Source of the DNA: Stenotrophomonas chelatiphaga
GTDB lineage: Bacteria; Pseudomonadota; Gammaproteobacteria; Xanthomonadales; Xanthomonadaceae
Assembly (NCBI RefSeq): GCF_001431535.1
Contig: NZ_LDJK01000012.1
Coordinates: forward strand, 1-64,000
Reading direction: 5' to 3'
DNA length: 64,000 nt
Shown here: positions 7,507 through 18,700 of the stretch, piece after piece
Numbering within the stretch: position 1 is the first letter of the stretch
How the letters are laid out: each line of letters opens with the position of its first letter
The notes under the pieces: model-generated
Told to the model about the DNA's origin: nothing
What the model saw: only the letters and a program-made list of their open reading frames with translations
Databases searched by the model: none
Program-made: the position numbers and the translations under genes

Positions 7507-9663
7507 ATGGTTGATGTGAATGGCGTGAAGATATCGTCATTATGGCGGCAGATAACCGTGATCGCCGTCATGTTGATTGCGCTTGCCTGTGCGGGCAGGG
7601 CACATGCGCAGGGCACATCAGCGTGTACCGCGGGTGCCTGCGTCAGTGCCGGGCCGCGATTGGCTTCGGTCGATTCCACCCAGAGCCCGGTCCTCAACCT
7701 GCTGTTCGGTGCACTGCTGCCGGGCACCACGATCAATCTCACCGCGGTCGACTGGAACAGCCTGGCCGGCGCCAACCTCAACCTCAACGCCCTGATCACC
7801 CAGCTCAACGGCGGGGTGGAGGTCAGCGATCCGAGCCAGGTGCTCAACACCGCGATCAGCCTGGGCACGCTGCGCGCGGCGATGGTGGCGGTACTGCAGG
7901 CCGACAACCAGACCGTGGCGGCCAACATCCTCAACGCACTGCCACTGGGCGTGGCCGGCGCCACCGGCAGCATCCGCCTCGGTGATCTGCTGCAGATCGC
8001 CCTGCCAACCGGCTCGCTCACCACGGTGCGGCTCAACGTGCTGGACCTGCTGACCGGCAGCGTGCAGCTGTACAACTTCAGCAACGTGTTGACCACGCCG
8101 ACGCCGATCACGGTCAACACCGCAGCGCTCGGCCTGACCGGCGTGGCCAATGTCCGTCTGTGGCTGCAGGTGGTGGAGCGTCCGGTGTACACCTGCGGAC
8201 CGCTCGGCAGCGCGTTCCACAGTTCGGCGATCCGGGTGAAGCTGGATCTGGACCTCGCGCAGGGACTCAACGTCGCCGCGCTGACCGGCCTGCTCAACAA
8301 TCTCAACGTGCTCGGCCTGGTGAAGGTGTCCAACGCCAACATCAGCGCCAGCGTGCTGCACCTGCAGGTGTATGCGGACATCGCCCGCGCCGAAGGCACG
8401 ATCTCGGCGGTCAACCTGGTCGGCAACGCGGTCACCCTGCAGGCGCGGCCCGGGCTGGTGAACCTGTACGTCGGCCAGATCAGCGACGCGACCTTCTTCA
8501 ACCGCTCGCTGGTACTCACCGAGAGTGCGCTGACACCCGCCACGCTGACCTCGCTCAACGTCACCGTGCGGGTCACCACGCTGCTGAACATTCCCGTCGC
8601 CGATGTCTCGGTGCCGTTGGCGGTCAGCATCCGCGGCTTCGCCACGGCAACGCCGGGGCTGCAGTCGGCCAGTTTCACCGGGCCGTATCCACAGACACGC
8701 ACCTTGTCGGCCGGCACCGTCAGCGCCGCCACGATGGTGTCCACGCTGGTCAACTCGCTCAACATCCAGGTCACCAGCGGCAATCCCACGGTGACCCTGT
8801 TGGGTGCGCTGCCGTTGCCGCTGCCGGTGGCCGACCTGGTGAACACGCTGGTCAGCACGCTGCTGCAGCCGATCCGCACGGCGGTCAATACGCTGGTCAC
8901 CCCCGTGCTGACCGCGCTGCTGGGCGGGGTGGTCGACAACCTGCTCGGGCTGCTCGGCATCCGCATCGGCCAGGCGGTGTTCACCGTTGAAGGCGTGACC
9001 CAGGCCTGCGCGGCCACCCTGCAGCTGGTCAAGGAACTGCAGCCGAGCAGCGATACCGGCCGCTTCAACCTGGCCATCAACTACAACGGCAGCGTGGTCG
9101 GTTCGGCGGCGAATGTCGGCAACAACGGTGCCACCGCTGCGGTGGTGACGGTGGCCGGCGGCACCTACGCAATGGCGGAAACCGCCGCTGCCGGCACGGT
9201 GCTGGAGCGCTACGCCAGTACCTGGCAATGCGCGAACCAGGACGGCACGGTCGTCAGTTTCGGCACCGGCAACAGCTTCACCCTGCAGGCGCCGGCGGTC
9301 ACCGCCACGCCGGTGGCGCTGGTCTGCCGCATCGTCAACCGCACCCGCCAGGCCGATCTTTCGATCACCAAGACCGACGGCAGCGGCAGCTACACGCCCG
9401 GTGGTGCCGCCACGTACACGCTGGTGGTCAGCAATGGCGGTCCAGACGCGGTCACCGCCGCGGTGGTCAACGACACCTTGCCCAATGGCGCCACGCTGAG
9501 CGCGGCCTGGACCTGCAGTGCCAGTGCAGGCAGCGCCTGCGCGGTGGCCAGCGGCGGAGCGGTGGGCGGCAACAGCATCAGCGTGGGCGTGGACCTGCTC
9601 AACGGCGGCAGCGCCACGATCAGCGTGCCGGTGGTGTTCAGCAGCAATCCCGCCGCGTACTAG
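7507..9663 (+). CDS. Secreted protein ending in a truncated DUF11 domain
   Basis: A 718-residue exported protein. The signal peptide has hydrophobic core VIAVMLIALACAG and a likely cut after AHA. Residues up to about 500 are rich in Leu/Asn/Thr and include VNTLVTPVLTALLGGVVDNLLGLLGIRIG, resembling the TadG-like part of large DUF11 proteins. A prealbumin-like segment follows (about 510-620, with Cys pairs). A DUF11 (TIGR01451-like) domain begins at ADLSITKTDGSGSYTPGG. That domain stops early at VVFSSNPAAY, where a full domain would continue for about 30 residues. The ATG at 7507 is chosen because GGAG precedes it by seven bases, and a GTG at 7444 is less likely. The next gene lies in the same frame 123 bases on and starts with the missing piece. 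Confidence 0.75.
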   Translation: MVDVNGVKISSLWRQITVIAVMLIALACAGRAHAQGTSACTAGACVSAGPRLASVDSTQSPVLNLLFGALLPGTTINLTAVDWNSLAGANLNLNALITQLNGGVEVSDPSQVLNTAISLGTLRAAMVAVLQADNQTVAANILNALPLGVAGATGSIRLGDLLQIALPTGSLTTVRLNVLDLLTGSVQLYNFSNVLTTPTPITVNTAALGLTGVANVRLWLQVVERPVYTCGPLGSAFHSSAIRVKLDLDLAQGLNVAALTGLLNNLNVLGLVKVSNANISASVLHLQVYADIARAEGTISAVNLVGNAVTLQARPGLVNLYVGQISDATFFNRSLVLTESALTPATLTSLNVTVRVTTLLNIPVADVSVPLAVSIRGFATATPGLQSASFTGPYPQTRTLSAGTVSAATMVSTLVNSLNIQVTSGNPTVTLLGALPLPLPVADLVNTLVSTLLQPIRTAVNTLVTPVLTALLGGVVDNLLGLLGIRIGQAVFTVEGVTQACAATLQLVKELQPSSDTGRFNLAINYNGSVVGSAANVGNNGATAAVVTVAGGTYAMAETAAAGTVLERYASTWQCANQDGTVVSFGTGNSFTLQAPAVTATPVALVCRIVNRTRQADLSITKTDGSGSYTPGGAATYTLVVSNGGPDAVTAAVVNDTLPNGATLSAAWTCSASAGSACAVASGGAVGGNSISVGVDLLNGGSATISVPVVFSSNPAAY

Positions 9664-9786
9664 CGGCGGGCAGCAGCAATGGAACGGGCGCGCAGCGGAC
9701 CGCGCGCCACCCGCAACAAGGACGGATCGGCACGACGCGTACCCAACGCAGTGGCGGCCGCAGCAGGCGAAGAAGAGGGCATGGCC

Positions 9787-12700
9787 ATGGTTGACCAGCA
9801 CGGCACACGACGCACGGCACGCCACGCCCACGCAGGGTGGGGTGCCTGCCTGCTGGCGCTGCTGATGCCGGCCACGCTGCTGGCGCAGACCTATCCCAGC
9901 CCGCTGAGCAACACCGCCAACGTGGCCCCTCCGGCCGACATCGGCGACATCGCGCCGGGCAACAACAGCGCCACCGACAGCAACGTGCTGGCCCTGCAGG
10001 CCCAGCTGAGCGTGTCCAAGAGCATCCTGGGGCCGACCACGGTCGCCGCCGGCGGGCAGGTGCAGTACCAGATCCAGGTCGGCAACCAGGGGCCGTCCAG
10101 CGCGCTGGGTGTCACCGTCAGCGACGCCGTGCCTGCGCTGCTGGCCAATGTCAGCTGGACCTGTACGCCGGCCTCGCCGTTGTCTTCGTGCGCGGTGGCC
10201 AATGGCACCGGCAACAGCATCAATGCACTGGTCAACGTTGGCGTGGGCGACAGCGTGTCGGTGGTGGTCACCGCCACCGCGCCGGCCGCTACGCCGGCCA
10301 CCATCCCGGCCAACACCGCCGCGCTGATCCTGCCGCCCGGCACCACCGATCCGACCCCGGGCGACAACAGCGCCAGTACCCCCGCGATCACCGTGCAGCC
10401 CGCCGCGCTGCTGGCGGTGGCCGACAGTTTCGCCGCCGCGCTGCCGGCCACCGGCGGTACCACCCCCAGCGTGCTGACCAATGACACGCTGGCCGGCGTG
10501 GCCGTGGTGGCGGCCGACCTCATCGTGACCCTGCAGAACGCGCCTACCGGTTTCAGCATCGATGGCAACGGCGTGATCAGCGTGCCCAGCGGCGCACCCG
10601 CTGGCCGCAACGCACTCACCTACCAGATCTGCGAACGGATTTCGCCGAGCAACTGTTCCACCGCCACCGCCACGTTCGCGGTGGCACCGTCGGCAGTGAA
10701 CGACAGCTACAGCGTGGCCGCCAGCACGCCGAGCTACGCGCAGACGGTGGCGACCAACGACAACGCAACGGCCACCTCGGTGTTCTCGCTGCTGGGCGCG
10801 CCGCCGGCAGGGCTGACGTTCAATGCCGATGGCAGCTTCGTGCTGGCGCCCGCTGGCGGCATCACCGCACCGGTATCGTTCCAGTACCAGGTGTGCCTGC
10901 CTGCACCGGATGCGACCGCCTGCGCCACGGCCACTGCCAGCATTTTGGTGAATGCCAATCCGCTGGTCGCCGTCGACGATGTCGTCGCCGCGCCGTTCGC
11001 GCCCGGTACCGGTGGCAGCACGCCGTCGGTGATCGGCAACGACACCCTGGGCGGGCAGCCGATCAGCGTGCCGGCCACGGTGCAGCTGAGCCTGGTCGGT
11101 GCGCCGGCCGGTTACAGCATCGCCCCGAACGGGGTGATCACGGTTGCGCCCACCGCTGCGGCGGGCGCGGTCGATCTCACCTACCAGGTCTGCGAAACGG
11201 CAGTACCGGCGAACTGTGCCACCGCCAACGTGTCGCTGGTGGTCAGTCCGGATGCGGCCAACGACAGCGTCACCACGCCCGGGGCCGGGCAAGCGGTGGG
11301 CGGCAGCGTCGCCGGCAACGACAACGCCCCCAGCGGCGCGCTGTTCAGCGTGCCGACCCAGCCAACGCGGGGCACGGTGGTGATGGATGCCTCCGGTGCG
11401 TTCACCTACACGCCCACCGGGGGCAACACCGGCGCGGATACCTTCGCCTACCAGGTCTGCCTGCCTGCACCGAACGCGACGGTCTGCGATACCGCGACGG
11501 TGAGCGTGCAGGTCGCGGCCAATACGATCGATGCACTGGACGACATCGTCAGCACGGCGCTGCCATCCAGCGGCGGCACTACGCCCAGCGTGCTGGCCAA
11601 TGACCTGCTCAATGGCGTGCTGGTGACGCCGGCCCAGGTGGTGGTGTCGCTGCAGGGCGCACCGGGCGCCTACAGTATCGCCACCAACGGCCAGATCACC
11701 GTCGCCGCGGGCGCGGCGGCCGGCGCGCAGACCCTCGACTACCAGCTGTGCGAAGCGGCGGTGCCGACCAACTGCGACCTGGCCAGCGTGCAGCTGGTGA
11801 TCGCGCCGGACGCGGTGGGCGACACCTTTACCGCCACCGCCGGCGTGCCGCTGCCGGGCGTGCTGACCACCGGCGACAACGCGCCGGCCGGCAGCACCTA
11901 CAGCCTGCTGGTCGGCCCGGCCAACGGCACCGCCACGGTCGATGCCGATGGCGGCTTCAGCTATACCGCACTGGCTGCCTACACGGGGCAGGACAGTTTC
12001 CAGTACCAGCTGTGCCTGCCGGCGCCGAATGCGGCGGTATGCGATACCGCCACGGCGACCTTCAACGTGGCTGCAGCCGTGGTGGCGGCCAGTGACGATG
12101 ATTTCAGTGCCGCCCCGGCCGGCGCGGCCGGCGGCCTGACCGCTGCGGTCACCGCCAACGACACGGTCAACGGCGTGCCCGTGGTACCAGCGCAGGTGAC
12201 CCTGGCGCTGACGGGCGCGGCGCCGGTGGGCTTCACCCTGCAGCCGACCGGCGAACTCAGCGTGCCGGCCGGCGCGCAGGCGGGCATCGTCACCCTGGCC
12301 TACCAACTGTGCGAAGCGGGCACCAGCAACTGCGATGCCGCCACCATCACCGTGGTGATCACCCCGGATGCGGTGGATGACGTGCTGTCGACCAATGCCG
12401 GCCGTGCGGTCAGCGGTAACGTTGCGATCAACGACAACGCCCCGGCGGGCTCGACCTTCAGCGTGCAGGGCACCGCGCCGGTCGGCCTGGTGTTCAGCGC
12501 CGACGGTGCGTTCACCTATACGCCGCCGGCGTTGTTCACCGGCGCGGCCACCTTCGATTACCAGGTCTGCCTGCCGGCGCCGGAAACCGCCGTGTGCGCC
12601 ACCGCGACGGTGACGATCAACGTCAACGCCGGCACGCTGCAAGCCAACGACGATGACTTCCGTTCGCTGGTCCTGGACGCCAATGCAGGCGGCACCACCA

Positions 12701-15700
12701 ACAGCGTGCTGGCCAATGACACCCACAACGGCGCCATTCCGCCGGATCCGTCCGAGGTCGTGCTGAGCCTGGTCGGCGCACCGAGCGGCTACGTGGTCAA
12801 TCCCAACGGCACGATCTCCGTGCCCGGTGGCGCGGCGGCGGGGCAGGTGGAACTCAATTATCAGATGTGCGAAGTCGCGCTGCCCGGCAACTGCAGTTCG
12901 GCGGCGGTGCTGCTGCTGCTGAGCCCGGTCGCCAACAACGACAACTTCAGCACCCAGGTCGGCGTGCCGCTGGCCAACAGCGTGGCCGGCAATGACAACG
13001 TGCCGGCGGGCAGTGCCTTCGAGGTCAGCGGCACGGCACCTGCCGGGCTGGTGTTCAACCCCGATGGCAGCTTCGTCTACACCCCGCCGGTGGGCACCCA
13101 GGGGGCGGTCACGTTCGCCTACCAGGTGTGCCTGCCTGCGCCGAATACCCTGGTGTGCACCACCGCCACGGTGACGTTGAACGTCAACGCCGGCACGCTG
13201 GTGGCCAACGACGATGATTTCCGTGCGACGCCGGTGGATCCGACGCTGGGCGGCAGCACTGCCAGCGTGCTGGGCAACGACAGCCTGGACGGCAGCACGC
13301 CGCCGGCATCGACGGCGGTGCAGCTGAGCCTGCTCAATGCGCCGGCCGGCTACACCCTGGCCGCCGATGGCACGCTGTCGGTGGCCGCGGGCGCCATGGC
13401 GGGTGCGGTGGCGCTGACCTACCAGCTGTGCGAGGCCGCACTGCCGAGCAACTGCGACAGCGCGCAGATTTCCCTGCTGGTGGCGCCGCAGGCGCAGGCC
13501 GATGTGTTCTCCACGCCGGCCGGACAGCTGCTGGCCGGCAACGTAGGCACCAATGACAATGCGCCGATCGGCGCCGTTTACACGGTCAACGGCACCGCGC
13601 CGGATGGTCTGTCGTTCAGCCCGGACGGCAGCTTCCTGTTCTCGCCCACCGACGGCTTCACCGGGCCGGTGAGCTTCAGCTACCAGGTGTGCCTGCCGGC
13701 GCCGGACACCGGCCTGTGCAGCACCGCCGCAGCGACGATCAACGTCAACGCCGGCAACCTCATCGCGCTGGCCGACGACTTCAGCGGCGCGCCACTGGCG
13801 CCCGGTGGCATCACCACGGTCAGCGTGCTGGCCAATGACACCTTGAACGGCGCGTCGCCGCCTGCGGCAGCCAGCGTCAGCGTGAGCCTGGTCGGTGCCC
13901 CCAGCGGCTATGCACTTACCGCCGACGGCCTGCTGCAGGTGCCGGCGTCGGCCACCGCCGGGGTCAACGTGTTGACTTACCAGCTGTGCGAAAACGCCGC
14001 CAGCGGCAACTGCGCCAGCGCGCAGGTCACCGTGGTGGTGACCCCGCAGGCACAGGACGATGCGCTGTCCACGCCGGCCGGGCAGGTGCTCAACGGCAGC
14101 GTCGGCGACAACGACAACGCGCCGATGGGCTCGCAGTTCAGCGTGACCGGCGCCACGCCGGACGGGCTGCTGTTCAACGGCAACGGCACCTTCAGCTACA
14201 CCCCGCCGGCCGGCGTGCCGAGCCCGGTCGGTTTCAGCTACCAGGTGTGCCTGCCGGCCCCGTATGCAGCGCTGTGCTCCACCGCCAACGTCAGCATCAA
14301 CATCAATGCCGGCACCTTGCTGGCAGTGGACGATGACTTCACTGCCACGCCGATCAACCCGGTCAGCGGTGGCAGCACGACCTCGGTGTTGGCCAACGAC
14401 GCACTGAGCGGCGTGAGCCCGCCCGATCCGGCCAGCGTGCTGCTGTCGCTGCCCGCTGCGCCGGCAGGTTTCAGCATCACAAGCGACGGCGTGATCAGCA
14501 TCGCCGCCCGCACCCAGGCCGGCGCGGTCAGCCTGACCTACCAGCTGTGCGAAGCGGCGCTGCCGTCCAACTGCGATACCGCCAGCGTCGTGCTGCTGGT
14601 GTCGCCGCAGGCCGTGGCCGATGCGGTATCCACCCAGGTCGGCCAGCCGGTTTCCGGCAACGTCGGCAGCAACGACAACATCGCGCCCAGCTCGACCTTC
14701 GTGCTGACCAGTGCCGGACCCGCCGGGCTGGTGTTCAATGCCGATGGCAGCTTCACCTACACCCCGCCGCTGGGCGTGGTCAGCCCGGTGACGTTCGATT
14801 ACCAGGTCTGTCTGCCGGCGCCGAACGGCGGTATCTGTTCCATCGCCACCGTCACCCTCAACGTCAACAACGGCGCGCTGGTTGCAGCGGACGATGACTT
14901 CAGCGGCACGGCATTGCTGCCGGGTGGCGTGACCACCAGCGTGCTGGTGAACGACAGCCTCGATACCGTCAGCCCGCCGGCACCGGCGGACGTGGTGCTG
15001 TCCCTGGTCGGCGCGCCGGCCGGCTACGCCATTGCCGGCGATGGCGCGATCAGCCTGCCCACCGGCACCGCGACCGGCCGCGTGCAGCTGACCTACCAGC
15101 TGTGCGAAGCCGCCGCACCGACCAACTGCGATACCGCCACGGTGTCCCTGCTGCTGACCCCGCAGCCGGCAGACGACATCGCCTCCACGCCTGCGGGACA
15201 GGCTGTCAGTGGCGCGGTGGGCATCAATGACAACGTACCGGCCGGCTCTGCCTACACGCTGGTAGGCGCTGCACCGGGCGGGCTGGTGTTCAACCCCGAT
15301 GGCAGCTTCACCTACACCCCGCCAGCGGGAGTCATCAGTCCGGTGACCTTCGACTACCAGGTCTGCCTGCCGGCGCCGGATGCAACGGTATGCGGCACCG
15401 CCTCGGTGACCATCAACGTCAACAACGGCGCACTGTCAGCGCTGGGCGATGACTTCAGTGCCACACCGTTGCTGCCCGGCGGCACCACCGCCGGCAGCGT
15501 GCTGGCCAACGACACCTTGAACAACACCACCCCGCCGGCCGCCGCCAGCGTGGTGCTGAGCCTGGTGGGTGCGCCCGCAGGCTATGTGATCAACGCCGAT
15601 GGCACGCTCACCACGCCGACCGGCGCGGTGGCAGGTGCGGTGAACCTGACCTACCAGGTCTGCGAAGCCGTCGCACCGACCAACTGCGACACCGCGCCGG

Positions 15701-18700
15701 TATCGCTGGTGCTGACCCCCGTACCGGGCGCCGACGCCTTTACCGTGCTGGCCGGGCAGAGCGTGCTGGGCAACGTCGGCGGCAATGACAACGTGCCGGC
15801 CGGCGCGGTCTTCAGCGTGATCGGCACGGCGCCGGCCGGGCTGTCGTTCAATGCCGATGGCAGCTTCAGCTACACCCCGCCGGTGGCCGCGCCCAGTCCG
15901 GTCAGTTTCGACTACCAGGTCTGCCTGCCCGCGCCGAATGCCGGCGTATGCGGCATCGCCACGGTGACGCTGACCGTCAACAACGGCGCCCTGCTGGCCG
16001 CCGACGATGACTTCAGCGGCGCGCCGCTGCCGGGCGGTGCCACCACCGCGGGCAGCGTGCTGGCCAACGATGCGTTGAATGGCGTCAGCCCGCCGGCCGC
16101 GGCCGACGTGACCCTGCGCCTGGTCGGCGCGCCGGCCGGCTATGCCATCAATGCCGATGGCACGATTTCCACCCCGCTGGTCACCCCGTCGGGCGCGGTC
16201 ACGTTGGTCTATGAGCTGTGCGAAGCGGCCGCGCCGGGCAACTGCGCCACCGCCAACGTCGGGCTGGTGCTGGTTCCGCAGCCGGTCGCCGATGTGGTGT
16301 CCACGCTGGCAGGCCAGCCGGTCAGCGGCAATGTCGGCAGCAACGACAACCTGCCCGCTGGCGCATTGTTCAGCGTCGTCGGCACCGCGCCGAGCGGGCT
16401 GGTGTTCAACGCCGATGGCAGCTTCACCTTCACTCCGCCGGCCGGCGTCGTCAGTCCGGTCAGCTTCAGCTACCAGGTGTGCCTGCCGGCGCCGAACGGC
16501 ACGGTGTGCGGCACCGCGGCGGTGACGATCAACGTCAACAACGGTGCGCTGGAAGCGGTGGCCGATGATTTCAGCGGCACTGCGCTGCTGCCCGGTGGCA
16601 GCACGCCCAGCGTGCTGGTCAACGACGTGTTGAACGGCGCCACGCCGCCCGCTGCGGCTGCCGTGCAGCTGTCGCTGGTCGGTGCGCCGGCCGGTTACGC
16701 GATCAACGCAGACGGCACGATCAGCATCCCCAGCGGCACGCTGTCGGGCGCGCTGACCCTGACCTACCAGCTGTGCGAAGTGGCCGTGCCCGGCAACTGC
16801 GACAGCGCCGAGGTGTCGCTGCTGCTGACGCCGGTGCCGCAGGATGACGTGGTGTCGACGTCGGCGGGCCAGGCGGTCGCCGGCAGTGTCGGCGGCAACG
16901 ACAACGTGCCGGTCGGGGCGGTGTTCTCACTGCTCGGCACGCCGCCGGCCGGGCTGCTGTTCAACGCCGATGGCAGCTTCAGCTACAACCCGCCGGTGGG
17001 CGTGACCAGCCCGGTGCAGTTCGATTACCAGGTCTGCCTGCCTGCTCCGGACGCGGCGGTGTGCGGCACCGCGTCGGTCACCGTCAATGTCAACAATGGC
17101 GCGCTGACGGCGCTCGCCGACGATTTCACCGGCACGCCGCTGCTGGCCGGTGCGAGCACGCCGAGCGTGCTGCTCAACGACACCCTCAATACCGTCACCC
17201 CGCCGGCTGCGGGCACGGTGAACCTGAGCCTGGTGGGTGCCCCGGTTGGGTATCTGATCAGCGCAGCCGGCGTCATCAGCACGCCGATCGGCGCGCAGTC
17301 CGGTGCGGTCACGTTGACCTACCAGCTGTGCGAAGCCGCAGCGCCGACCAACTGCGATACCGCCACGGTGTCGCTGGTGCTGCAGCCGCAGCCGGTTGCC
17401 GATACGGTTTCCGTTGCAGTTGGCCAGGCGGTCAACGGCAACGTCGGCAGCAATGACAACGTGCCGGCAGGCGCAGTGTTCAGCGTGGTCGGCAGCACCC
17501 CGGCCGGCCTGCTGTTCAACCCCGATGGCAGCTTCAGCTACAGCCCGCCGGTGGGCGTGGTCGGTCCGGTGAGCGTCGATTACCAGGTCTGCCTGCCGGC
17601 GCCGAACGCGGCGGTGTGCGGCAACGCCTCGGTCACCTTCAACGTCAATACCGGCACCCTGGCGGCGGCCGACGATGACTTCAGCGGCACCCCGCTGGTG
17701 CCCGGTGGCAGCACGCCCAGCGTGCTGGCCAACGATGCCCTGAACGGCACGACGCCGCCGCTGGCCAGCGATGTGCTGCTGAGCCTGGTCGGTGCACCGG
17801 CCGGTTATGCGATCAACGCCGATGGCACGATCTCCACGCTGGGCAGCACGCCGTCCGGTGCAGCCACCCTGACCTACCAGCTCTGCGAAGCGGCGGCGCC
17901 GACCAACTGCGATACCGCAACGGTCGCACTGCTGGTGACGCCGGTGCCGGTGGCGGACGTGGTCTCCACGCTGGCGGGCCAGCCGCTCAGCGGCAATGTC
18001 GGCGGCAATGACAACGTGCCGCCGGGCGCGCTGTTCAGCGTGGTCGGCACGCCGCCGACCGGCCTGCTCTTCAACGCCGATGGCAGCTTCAGCTACACCC
18101 CGCCGGCCGGCGTGGCCAGCCCGGTCACCTTCAGCTACCAGGTCTGCCTGCCTGCACCGAACGGCACCACCTGCGGCATCGCCACCGTCACCATCAACGT
18201 CAACAACGGCGCACTGAGCGCGGTGGACGATGACTTCAGCAGCATCGCGGTGGTGCCCGGCGGCACCACGCCGAGCGTGCTGGCCAACGACACCCTCAAC
18301 GGTGCGACGCCGCCAGCGGCCGCGGCGGTGGCCCTCAGCCTGGTCGGCGCGCCGGCCGGCTATGCGATCAATCCCGATGGCACCCTCAGCGTGCCTACCG
18401 GCACGCTGTCCGGCGTGGTCACGCTGACGTACCAGGTCTGCGAAGTCGCCGCGCCGAGCAACTGCGACAGTGCCGCGATCACGCTGCTGGTGACCCCGGC
18501 ACCGGCCAACGATGTGGTCTCCACCCCCGCCGGCCAGGCAGTCGTGGGCGAGGTTGGCAGCAACGACAACGTGCCGGCGGGCGCGCTGTTCTCGGTGCTC
18601 GGCACCCCGCCGGGTGGGCTGGTGTTCAATGCCGATGGCAGCTTCAGCTACACGCCCCCGTTGGGCACCACCGGGCCGGTCAGCATCGGTTACCAGGTGT

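Noticed and set aside
7618-12726. A 1702-codon open frame on the minus strand opposite the DUF11 and giant-protein genes
   Set aside because: It is rich in His, Arg and Gln in low-complexity patterns with no family resemblance. It arises because the plus-strand codon bias in a high-GC repeat avoids stops on the other strand.
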